Assembly (NCBI GenBank): GCA_003520965.1
Contig: DOTU01000221.1
Location: forward strand, 1 to 11,565
Length of the DNA stretch: 11,565 nt
From: Candidatus Zixiibacteriota bacterium
Lineage (GTDB): Bacteria > Zixibacteria > MSB-5A5 > UBA10806
Reading direction: 5' to 3'
In this document: one piece after another, positions 1 through 8,000 of the stretch
Layout: every line of letters begins with the position of its first letter
Numbering within the stretch: position 1 is the first letter of the stretch
Notes under the pieces: model-generated
What the model was told of the DNA's origin: nothing
The model's database searches: none
Seen by the model: only the letters and a program-made list of their open reading frames with translations
Translations under genes and position numbers: made by a program

Positions 1-1884
1 CTGTTCGGTAAAAATCCCGAACGCGGCGTCTACCGTTCAACCGATAGCGGCGTCAATTGGGAGCGAGTTTTATATAGCAACGATTCAACCGGAGCTATCG
101 ATATCGCCATCAACCCAACCAACCCCAATATCATCTTTGCATCAATGTGGGAGAGACTCAGAAACCCACGCTATCGCCGCGTCGGCGGATTATCCAGCGG
201 CATCTGGAAATCAACTGACGGTGGCGATACCTGGAACAGGCTCTCGACCGGATTGCCCGCGCCATCATCGACAGTCGGACGTATCGGACTGGCGATCGCT
301 CCCAGCAATCCGGATATCATCTACGCCAGCTACAGTAATGACCCCGGTAATCTTATCGGCTTCTGGCGCTCCACCGATGGCGGCGCAAATTGGAGCTCGC
401 GTCTGATTTCTCCCGCGCCGAGTACTTTTTCCGGATTCGGCTGGTATTTTGGACGGATCTGGGTTAATCCCACTAACGCCAATACTGTCTATTTCGGCGA
501 TGTCTATATGTGGAGAAGCACCGACGGCGCCGCGCATTGGAGCGATATCACCGGTTTCATGCATGTCGATCAGCACGCCTGGGCTCCGAGCTTGACTGAT
601 CCCAACCTCATCTTTAGTGGCAACGATGGAGGTGTATTTAAATCAACAAACAACGGTTTATCCTGGGCGAAACTTTACGATCTTCCGATAACCCAATTCT
701 ACGCCATGACTATCGACTCCCGCACGCCGCAGCGTCTCTACGGAGGTACACAGGATAACAGCATCCCCCGCACCCTGGATGGCGCTCCGAACAATTGGGA
801 TGTTCTTTTCGGCGGTGACGGTTTTTACTCAGCTGTTGATTTCACCAACTCCAACATTATTTATGCCGAATCGCAATATGGCTATCTTGGCAAGTCGACC
901 GACTTGGGGAATAATTGGGATATCATCTTAGACGGCATTAATACCAGCGAACGCGTCAACTGGTGTACACCCGTAGTGATGAGTCCTTTCAATCATCTGA
1001 TTCTTTTTTACGGCGCTCAAAAGTTATATAAGACGATCAATGGCGGTGCCCTCTGGAGCGTTATCAGCCCCGATCTCACCGGCGGTAGCGGCGGAGGAAA
1101 TCTGGTCTTCGGAACGATTACCACCATTTGCCAATCGCCTCTTTCGGCCAGCGTTATCTGGGTTGGTACCGATGATTCCCGTGTCTGGGTCACCACCAAC
1201 GGAGGAACCAACTGGACCAATGTATCTGGCAGCCTGCCCGATCGCTGGTGCACCAGGGTCACCGCTGACGTATTCGATACAGCGACCGCCTATGTAACAT
1301 TTTCCGGTTATCATGAAAGCGATCATCTCTCGCATATCTTTAAGACCACCAATAACGGCACAAGCTGGAGCGATATCAGCGGGAATTTGATTGATATCCC
1401 CGTTAATGATATCCTGCCCGATCCTGAACACCAGCAGCGCCTTTTCGTCGGCACCGATTTTGGAGTATATTACACTGAGAACGGCGGAACTCTCTGGCAA
1501 TTATTGGGCGATAATCAGTCAATCTGCCCTGTCTTCGATATCGATTTGAATAACGCCACCCGCAAACTCGTCTCCGGTACTCACGGACGGTCGATGTATA
1601 CATATGATCTCAATCAGCTTGATGGTCCGCAATGCGTGTTCGTTCCCGGCGATGCCAACGGTTCGCATACATTCAATGGTATGGATGTGCTTTTTGGTGT
1701 CAATTATATAAAAGGTGTTGGGCCGGTTCCGCGGGATTCCTGCCAATGCGGCAGCCATGGCCGAGTCTATGCCGCCGCCGACGCCAATGGCGATTGCGCC
1801 TTCAACCTGCTTGATATAACCTTCGATGTTACCTACTGCAAAGGGTTTGGCCCGGCGCCCCGCCGTTGCCCCGATTGCCCATAG
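1..1884 (+). CDS. Secreted Asp-box (BNR/sortilin-VPS10-type) beta-propeller protein with C-terminal dockerin-like tail, 5' partial
   Basis: The frame is open from base 1, so the true start and any signal peptide lie upstream; 627 codons are visible, ending in TAG. Ten Asp-box motifs (S/T-x-D/N-x-G-x-x-W) can be read, for example STDSGVNW at 37-60, STDGGDTW at 211-234, STDGGANW at 370-393, STNNGLSW at 643-666, TTNGGTNW at 1192-1215 and TENGGTLW at 1474-1497. Such repeats mark multi-bladed beta-propellers of the sortilin/VPS10 and 'BNR glycosyl hydrolase' type. Asp boxes are structural, so enzyme activity cannot be inferred. The last 83 or so residues (1633-1881) form a paired dockerin-like module with six cysteines ending CPDCP, shared with the next two genes. 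The protein is probably extracellular or cell-surface. The repeated formula 'INPTNPNIIFAS' before the Asp boxes is typical of this family in FCB bacteria. The ATG at 145 is internal, not the start: motifs continue upstream of it. Substrate or ligand is unknown. Confidence 0.93.
   Translation: MFGKNPERGVYRSTDSGVNWERVLYSNDSTGAIDIAINPTNPNIIFASMWERLRNPRYRRVGGLSSGIWKSTDGGDTWNRLSTGLPAPSSTVGRIGLAIAPSNPDIIYASYSNDPGNLIGFWRSTDGGANWSSRLISPAPSTFSGFGWYFGRIWVNPTNANTVYFGDVYMWRSTDGAAHWSDITGFMHVDQHAWAPSLTDPNLIFSGNDGGVFKSTNNGLSWAKLYDLPITQFYAMTIDSRTPQRLYGGTQDNSIPRTLDGAPNNWDVLFGGDGFYSAVDFTNSNIIYAESQYGYLGKSTDLGNNWDIILDGINTSERVNWCTPVVMSPFNHLILFYGAQKLYKTINGGALWSVISPDLTGGSGGGNLVFGTITTICQSPLSASVIWVGTDDSRVWVTTNGGTNWTNVSGSLPDRWCTRVTADVFDTATAYVTFSGYHESDHLSHIFKTTNNGTSWSDISGNLIDIPVNDILPDPEHQQRLFVGTDFGVYYTENGGTLWQLLGDNQSICPVFDIDLNNATRKLVSGTHGRSMYTYDLNQLDGPQCVFVPGDANGSHTFNGMDVLFGVNYIKGVGPVPRDSCQCGSHGRVYAAADANGDCAFNLLDITFDVTYCKGFGPAPRRCPDCP
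1633..1878 (+). repeat. Dockerin-like six-Cys module, copy 1 (C-terminus of the propeller protein)
   Basis: This module has two calcium-loop-like halves. The first is GDANGSHTFNGMD and the second is DANGDCAFNLLD, each followed by a hydrophobic helix and KG-x-GP-x-P. Cysteines: one before the first loop, the CQC pair, one at loop position 6 of the second half (GDC), and the terminal CPDC pair. Compared with canonical type I dockerin (DxNxDGxxNxxD), the first loop has Ser at position 5, whereas the second keeps Asp at position 5 but has Cys in place of Gly at position 6. Confidence 0.8.
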
Positions 1885-1908
1885 GACACTGTAACAAGAT
1901 ACTTTATA

Positions 1909-1945
1909 CGGCGTTGGTTTCTAATACCCAACGCCGCTTTTTTTC
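1909..1945 (+). terminator. Rho-independent terminator after the propeller gene
   Basis: A perfect 9-bp stem, CGGCGTTGG (1909-1917) with CCAACGCCG (1928-1936), closes a 10-nt loop. It is followed by C and seven T residues (1938-1944). It lies 25 bases after the TAG stop and should separate the first gene from the second. Confidence 0.9.
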
Positions 1946-1970
1946 TGCAATTATTTATGCGAAAATTCTG

Positions 1971-1999
1971 TTGACAATTTTGAGCAAAGTGTTTATTTA
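1971..1999 (+). promoter_or_regulatory. Possible sigma-70-like promoter for the second secreted-protein gene
   Basis: A perfect TTGACA (1971-1976) is followed after 17 bases by TATTTA (1994-1999), which matches the -10 consensus at only three of six positions. It stands just after the upstream terminator, the right place for a new promoter. A second weak candidate is TTGAAT (2034-2039), 16 bases, TATAGA (2056-2061). Neither is decisive. Confidence 0.35.
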
Positions 2000-2251
2000 T
2001 TACCAGAATACGCGCTTACAGTGATTTGCACCTTTGAATTTGTCATCAGTTGCTCTATAGATCTTTTTTTCAGCTAATTTAGCTTCGGGTATTTTATTTG
2101 TGGAAATTTTGAAATTTGCATCTTCAGCGATTAATCGAATCACCGGAAAATTCAATTCGAAGATAAATCGGATGGAGGCTGGCATGAGATAAATAATGCT
2201 GGTAGTTTTTGTAAGGCGCAATAAAAACCCGACAAAACTGTGAGGCTGAAT

Positions 2252-4882
2252 ATGAAATTCCCACAAATATTACCCAAACTGTTATCTAATCCTCAGACAA
2301 AGCATGCCATAAGTGCAGGTATTGTTATCCTGCTTTTTTTAAATATTTTTATGATTTCCGAAAATAACATCGCCTTAGGCCAATGTTCATATACCGTCGG
2401 TGATGTCAATAATTATCAAGGCCCAACAGCCCTCGCTGATGTCATCTATTTGATTCGGTATTTTCGGGGATTTGATGTCCCTCCGATTGACTGCGGAACA
2501 CCTACCGGCCCTTGTCCTCAGGAAGCGTCATATTATGCGGGCGCCGATGTTAACGGCAGTTGTAGTGTCAACGGGATAGATGTCACTTATATGATTGGTT
2601 ACTATAAGTTGTACCGGCTTCCGTTTACGCCTTGCCCAAGTTGCCTACCACTACTAGTTCTAAAAAATAATGGAGACCAGATAATAATTAATCCTGATAC
2701 ACCGGCGGAAATGCTATCAGATCCCACGCCCAATCTCGATGAGATTTGGCTGGGCGATCCATCCGGAACGGATATCGAAGTTGAACTGGGAGAGGTAGTT
2801 TCTATACCGGTTTGGGTCAAGAATGACGAAAACGTTTCCGGCGTAACGATGACTTTCGAAATTGACAATCGATACTTAACTCCGGGAGGCGGAGCTTTCT
2901 TTGACACATTGGGTAGTTGGTGGGAATGTAATTACCTTGCACCAGAGGTGAATCATCCGACTACAAACAAAACAACCCAGGCGATACTGGGATATTCCGA
3001 CCTCAACGGAGCTTACTATTATCCCTATCTAAACACGTCCCTGGTTGACAATAACTACCATCAGGTAGCCTCATTTAATGTCAGAGTCATTCCCGATCCA
3101 TCACATATCGACCAGTTTACCGATATCGTTTTTGGTGAAGCATCCCGAATAGGACCCACAGCGTTTTGCGACGAGTTCGGAGGAACGGAATGGGCTCCTG
3201 AATGCCATCCGGTCAGGCTCAACATTCACGCCAGTACCCATTCTTTTATTGCCGGCAGAGTGTTCAGTGATAATGATGATGATTGTACGCAAGATCAAGA
3301 CGAGATCGGTCTCCCTAATTGGACCGTAATATTAGACCCGGATGGAATTTCAGCTACAACCGATCTTAGTGGCGATTATATGTTTATAGATTTGCCGGAG
3401 GGCCTTTACAACGTTAGAGAAGACCTTAAGGCAAACTGGGAAATGACATGTCCTGATCCGCCAGGAGTTCACTCCATAAATTTGCCCGCCGGCGGTCAGA
3501 TTTATGAAACCAACTTCGGTAATAGAGCCACCTTAATTGCTGGTAAGGTCTTCTATGATCTTAATGGCGATGGCACGCAGAACGAAGGTGAGGACAATCT
3601 TCGCAATTGGACAGTAAATCTAATTCCCGGACCACATTCCACCGTTACCGATATAGATGGCAACTACGTATTTCCCTTTCTTTCTGCTGATAATTATTTC
3701 GTTAGCCTGGAGCTTCAGCCGAATTGGGAATTAACATATCCAGACCCGCCGGGAACTCACTTCGTCAGCCTGAGCTTGGGTCAGCAAGTCTACGATTTAA
3801 AATTTGGGGCCAGACCCAGAGGCCCGATCCTGGATCTGTCCTGCGATGTTGGCGGGACACCGGCGAGGCCCGGGTTCTATAAGGTCTATGGAGTAAAATA
3901 CCGCAATAAGGGCGATTTGACAGCGGATGCTACGGTAACGTTAGTATTGCCCGGTCAGGTTGAATACAGCACCTGCACTCCTTTTTGCCGATGCGTGCCC
4001 GATTGCCAATTCGAAAGCCCCAATACCCTATCGTGGGACCTGACCGGACTTCTTCAGGGAGAGACAGGTTGGCTGAGAGCAATGGTCCTGGTGCCTTCGA
4101 CTGTTGATCCTGGTATTTCGCTCAGCTCAACGGCCGAGATAATACCCGCTGTTGGAGATGATGCCTACCCGATAGATAACATTTCAGAGGAAACGCAGGA
4201 AGTCAGATCGTCCTATGACCCCAATGAAAAACTGGTTTCGCCGGAAGGGATCATTGAACGAACGGATACGCTGACCTACCAGATAAATTTCCAGAACGTT
4301 GGGACAGCCGAGGCTATTAATGTGGTAGTTAAAGACACACTGGATTCCAACCTTAATATATCGAGCTTTGTTAGCGGCGCCAGCATTCATTCTTACACCT
4401 ACGCCACCTTGGGACGAGAAATTACCTGGACCTTTACCAATATCATGCTTCCCGATAGTACAACGGATGAACCGGGCAGTCATGGCTTCGTGAGGTTTAC
4501 GGCTATTCCGATATCCAGCGTTCCAGCGGGCGCCTACATCGAAAATCGAGCCTCGATCTTCTTCGATTTCAATCCGGCTGTGGTCACCAACACCGTTATA
4601 AACCAGATCGCCAACCATTCGAACTGCGACTACACAGTCGGCGACGCCAACAACAGCAACACTTTTACCGGACTTGATATCGTCTATTCTGTCAGATACT
4701 TCAAGGGTGGGCCCGCTCCTGAGTTCTCCTGCGATTGCCCGCCGCTGGGGACTTGGTTTGTAGCCGGAGATGTCAATGGCTCTTGCTCGTTCACGGGGCT
4801 TGATATAACCAAGATGGTCAGGCACTTCAAATATTATGACCTGGTCAATCCCTGTCCGGATTGCCCGCCTTTGGGGAGGTGA
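2252..4882 (+). CDS. Secreted multi-domain adhesin/scaffold-like protein with dockerin-like modules at both ends
   Basis: The ATG at 2252 is preferred over the GTG at 2240 because GAGG at 2242-2245 sits 6 bases before it; this gives 876 residues. The N-terminus has a basic stretch, then a hydrophobic core (about residues 20-38) and a likely signal peptidase I site near ALG/QC (43-44); it is not a good lipobox. Domain order: dockerin-like six-Cys module (about 45-131); a beta-sandwich region (about 172-326) whose opening 'VELGEVVSIPVWVKN' resembles a cohesin-type fold; two tandem SdrD-B/Cna-B-like repeats (about 332-426 and 428-522); a DUF11-like domain (about 526-650); a DUF7619-like domain (about 655-786) beginning SYDPNEKLVSPEG and containing LPDSTTDEPGSHGF and FFDFNPAVVTNT, which is hallmark wording for Bacteroidota surface proteins; and a second dockerin-like module (792-871). 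No catalytic domain is seen. It is likely extracellular and structural or adhesive. The cohesin comparison is the weakest assignment; the DUF7619 match and signal peptide are the firmest. Confidence 0.93.
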   Translation: MKFPQILPKLLSNPQTKHAISAGIVILLFLNIFMISENNIALGQCSYTVGDVNNYQGPTALADVIYLIRYFRGFDVPPIDCGTPTGPCPQEASYYAGADVNGSCSVNGIDVTYMIGYYKLYRLPFTPCPSCLPLLVLKNNGDQIIINPDTPAEMLSDPTPNLDEIWLGDPSGTDIEVELGEVVSIPVWVKNDENVSGVTMTFEIDNRYLTPGGGAFFDTLGSWWECNYLAPEVNHPTTNKTTQAILGYSDLNGAYYYPYLNTSLVDNNYHQVASFNVRVIPDPSHIDQFTDIVFGEASRIGPTAFCDEFGGTEWAPECHPVRLNIHASTHSFIAGRVFSDNDDDCTQDQDEIGLPNWTVILDPDGISATTDLSGDYMFIDLPEGLYNVREDLKANWEMTCPDPPGVHSINLPAGGQIYETNFGNRATLIAGKVFYDLNGDGTQNEGEDNLRNWTVNLIPGPHSTVTDIDGNYVFPFLSADNYFVSLELQPNWELTYPDPPGTHFVSLSLGQQVYDLKFGARPRGPILDLSCDVGGTPARPGFYKVYGVKYRNKGDLTADATVTLVLPGQVEYSTCTPFCRCVPDCQFESPNTLSWDLTGLLQGETGWLRAMVLVPSTVDPGISLSSTAEIIPAVGDDAYPIDNISEETQEVRSSYDPNEKLVSPEGIIERTDTLTYQINFQNVGTAEAINVVVKDTLDSNLNISSFVSGASIHSYTYATLGREITWTFTNIMLPDSTTDEPGSHGFVRFTAIPISSVPAGAYIENRASIFFDFNPAVVTNTVINQIANHSNCDYTVGDANNSNTFTGLDIVYSVRYFKGGPAPEFSCDCPPLGTWFVAGDVNGSCSFTGLDITKMVRHFKYYDLVNPCPDCPPLGR
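2384..2644 (+). repeat. Dockerin-like six-Cys module, copy 2 (N-terminal, right after the signal peptide)
   Basis: This copy begins CSYTVGDVNN and ends PCPSC. The second loop, DVNGSCSVNGID, fits the module pattern. The first loop, DVNNYQGPTALAD, has an extra residue and lacks Asp at position 12, so its calcium site is probably degenerate. All six cysteine positions are kept. N-terminal placement is unusual: the other three copies are C-terminal. Confidence 0.75.
3245..3817 (+). repeat. Two tandem SdrD-B/Cna-B-like repeats
   Basis: Two units of about 95 residues (3245-3529 and 3533-3817) follow the same order: IAG-[RK]-VF, an acidic loop (DNDDDCTQDQDE versus DLNGDGTQNEGE), NWTV, a TD-x-x-G-[DN]-Y turn, NWE, PDPPG-x-H, and a closing FG-x-R. 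This marks an internal duplication. The acidic loops resemble the calcium-binding loops of SdrD-B repeats. The DNA copies are clearly diverged, so the duplication is not recent. Confidence 0.85.
4625..4864 (+). repeat. Dockerin-like six-Cys module, copy 3 (C-terminus of the second secreted protein)
   Basis: It runs from CDYTVGDANN to the CPDC near the stop. The loops are DANNSNTFTGLD and DVNGSCSFTGLD, both with Ser at position 5 instead of Asp. The first helix is followed by FKGGPAPEF and CDCPP. It directly follows the DUF7619-like domain, the position normally taken by a type IX secretion signal in Bacteroidota homologues. Confidence 0.85.
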
Positions 4883-4935
4883 TGAAGTAACATTCATAAC
4901 GGTATTATATCCTGTCCTCAGGAAACCATAACAAA

Positions 4936-4965
4936 GAAATCAGGAAATCAGATTTCGTGTTTTTG
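4936..4965 (+). terminator. Weak possible terminator between the second and third secreted-protein genes
   Basis: GAAATC (4936-4941) can pair with GATTTC (4951-4956), followed by GTG and a run of five T. The stem is only 6 bp and A/T-rich, so termination would be inefficient at best. The 139-bp gap has no clear promoter, so the second and third genes may be partly co-transcribed. Confidence 0.2.
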
Positions 4966-5021
4966 CAGTTATTAAACCAGTAGTATTGTTTTCAAAAAAT
5001 TAAATTTGACTGGAGAACGAT

Positions 5022-8000
5022 ATGAAGAATATTCTTCATTTTTCTATCGCTATTTTGATGTTATGTTGGAGCTTGGCTTATGCTGCTCCGTCGGCAAACC
5101 TACCAGCTAATAGCAAGGCCGCCGGATTCGGTGCTGTGCAAAAAGCTGGGCTGAATGATAGCCAGCGAATAGGGGTCGGGGATGCACATCAAACAACCAT
5201 AATTGCGGTAACTCCTGCGCAGGATATTGAGCCCCAAAAAGTGCAGACCGACAAGAAGTCTATCGATGCGGACGCGCCGGGTCAAGATAATAAATATCAT
5301 GGGCCTGGCACTATACCCTCCTGGTATACACCATCAATGGCCACCGATGTTCTCCTAAGTGAGGGATTTGAGGGTGGTGTTCTACCGGCCGGATGGACCG
5401 ACTGTTGCAACACTACTCATCCCTGGCTTTTTGATAATGGTACCGACCACGGTCCCAATGCACCTCACGGAGGAAGCTTCGCCGCTTACTTTAATATCTA
5501 CGATTATGCAATTGGTACCATAGATTCATTGCGTACTCCCAGCCTCGATTTCTCAACTCAAAGCGGTAATTTCTTCATAGCTTATTGGAGTTGGCATTCC
5601 TCCGGAACAGATTCTGTCGTAGTTTATTTATCAGAAGCCGGGGTCCTGACGAGGCTGCAGAAGATGCCAAATTCCAGCACATGGATTCAAAGCGTTATCC
5701 CTTTTAGCTCTACTTCGACCAATGGCAAGATTTATTTCGTCGGTTACAGTAATTATGGTAGCCATAACCTCTACATCGACGATGTTACGGTTGACGCGAT
5801 TTTTGCTATCGGCGCTTGCTGTTATGGCGACCCCTATGGCTCGTTATGCACCATGACTGACCCACTTTCGTGTGCGGGATTGGGTGGCGGCTGGTCATCG
5901 GGTGGCAGTTGCCCCTGCGGAGGGCTTCTGTTAGGCGATAACTGCAATAATCCCCTTCTCATATCTTCTTTCCCCTACACCAACACTCAGAATACTGCCG
6001 ACTTCACCAATGACTATAATGCTCATGGTAATGATGTTGTCTATCAATTTACCGTTACGGAACGTTCCCTAATGGATTTCTCGCTGTGCAATACAGCTGT
6101 CGGTTTTGATACCTGGATGGGCATCTGGGCTAATGGCAACTGCGGAAGTACCAACTTCGTGAATTTCGACGATGATGAATGTGGCTACCCTCCGGGGCTA
6201 TCGCACATTGCCAACCAAATCCTTCAGCCCGGCACATACTATCTTGATGTAGAAGCCTACAGTGCCAATGGTACTTATATTCTCAATATCACTTCCGAGC
6301 CTGCTCCTTATCCGCCGAATGATGACTGCGAAAATGCGATCCCGATAAGCGAAAATGAGGAGTTGCCGTTCTATACAGCAATGGCTTCGTTCGACGGCAA
6401 TGGCACTTGCCAGACGGCGCCAAATGTTTGGTATCTCTATACTGCCTCCAGGAATGAAAATGTTACTATCAGTTTGTGCGGTTCATCCTATGATACCAAG
6501 TTGGCTGTTTATAATGGAGCATCTTGTGATCCAATAGGCGCTTTGCTTGGCTGCAATGATGATTTCTGCGACGCGCAATCGCAACTCACAGTTCCGATGC
6601 TCGCTGGCAATCAATATCTTATCGAGGTCGGCGGTTATGGCGATCTAGTGGGTAATGGAGTAATTTTAATCCCCAGGGTCGAATTCACCAATTGCCCGCC
6701 TGTTATGGTTTCCATGTTCGCGGGAGACACTCTTTCATTTATATTTGCAGCAGATAACCCGGGGGGAGGCCAGTTGGAATATACGGTTATAGAGGGACCG
6801 GGCGCAATAGACGCTTTCGGGATTTTTAAAGGCATCATTAAAGATTCTCTCCCGCCTGATACAATTGACGACATTGTAGTGGTATGTGATAGCGTTAATT
6901 GCGATACATGCGCCTTCCAGATTGAAGTCTACCCAATTCTGCCCGGGCCGGGTCCGTTGGTAGTCGATGGCTTTCCAAGGATATGGGCCAAACATGGTTT
7001 GCCTGCCGTAGAATATGCGACCTTCCCCAGGGGATATGATATCTGTAAAACACAAGATGATGTGCTTGCCCTCATTTATCTAAAAAATATCGACTCAACG
7101 CAATGGGAGTCCGTTCGCGTTGAGCCGGAGCCTCTGGACCCCTTGATTTGGATCCCCGATAGCATTGTGTACTATGGAAATATCCCTCCAGGGGCCTCAA
7201 CTCCCCGCGCCTTTCATATTGTTACCAATGGTTCGGAAATAGGAACGCATCCATTAAGGCTGCATGTCACCAGTAATTCGGGTAATTTTGATATAACAAC
7301 CTGGATTTCTACATGGGAGACAAATATCAGCATTCTCGATCCAATTGGTGGGGTAGGTGAGGGTAGTATTGTCACTCCATTTGGCGAGATGGATGCAAAT
7401 TTCACTGCCCCCGAAGATACAAGTCATTCTCCATACTTCTTCAATCTCACCAATTCGGATTGTATCTTGCACTCTTCCCCTCAGTTTTATTCCGCTCAAT
7501 GGGGTGATCCGCGCATTGATACGCAAACAGTGAATTATCCTACACCTAATCAGAGCCTGTTTTCAGCCACAATCGCTGATCATTCCGGATCGAGTATTCC
7601 GGGAATAAGGGTACAATTGGATAATGCCATTAATCATCTGACCTTTTTTACGGACTCATCTGGCTCCATCCTTTCCTTTATTCCAAGTGGATCATATACA
7701 GTAACCGAGATTCCCACGGCAAAATACGATTATTGTTATAATCCCCTAAGCAAACAAATAGATTTTCAGGAAGGCAAGAAAGTCCAGGTCAGCGCCTTTT
7801 ATCCAGTGATTCCTGAAAATGCTAAACGAATACCCTATGGGGTTCCGCCCAATGCAAAGGGGCTAGCTGGTGTTAGTGATAAACAAAAGTCTATACAGGG
7901 CGGAAGTCTTATAACATTGGGGCTGCTTGTGGGTGACGCTCTATTAGCCCCGGAAACTTTCGGCGCCACATTACTCTCGTGCACCGGAGCGGTTTTGGAG

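Larger units (their letters stand above)
1885..2251. other. Intergenic region and long A/T-rich leader of the second secreted-protein gene
   Basis: Apart from the terminator at its left end, this 367-bp gap holds no convincing gene. It contains a consensus -35-like TTGACA at 1971, a 10-bp perfect palindrome CGATTAATCG at 2128-2137 that could be an operator or chance, and the Shine-Dalgarno sequence GAGG at 2242-2245. A minus-strand open frame (2266-2000) crosses it, but it has a TTG start, no ribosome-binding site, runs into the signal-peptide region of the next gene, and matches no family I recognise. If transcription starts near 2006, the 5' leader would be about 245 nt, long enough for a regulatory RNA, though I see no known riboswitch pattern. 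Confidence 0.5.

Noticed and set aside
145..147. ATG at 145 as the true start of the first gene
   Set aside because: The frame is open back to base 1 and already contains an Asp box at 37-60, so the gene is truncated by the window edge.
2240..2242. GTG as start of the second secreted-protein gene
   Set aside because: The ATG at 2252 has GAGG 6 bases upstream, and that GAGG would lie inside the coding region if GTG were used.
2000..2266. Minus-strand 88-codon open frame in the intergenic gap
   Set aside because: It has a TTG start, no ribosome-binding site, overlaps the signal-peptide region of the next gene, and resembles no family I know. It remains the only open frame in the gap, so it was considered.
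4184..4897. Minus-strand 237-codon open frame
   Set aside because: It lies antisense to the DUF7619-like and dockerin-like coding region, whose protein motifs are unmistakable on the + strand.
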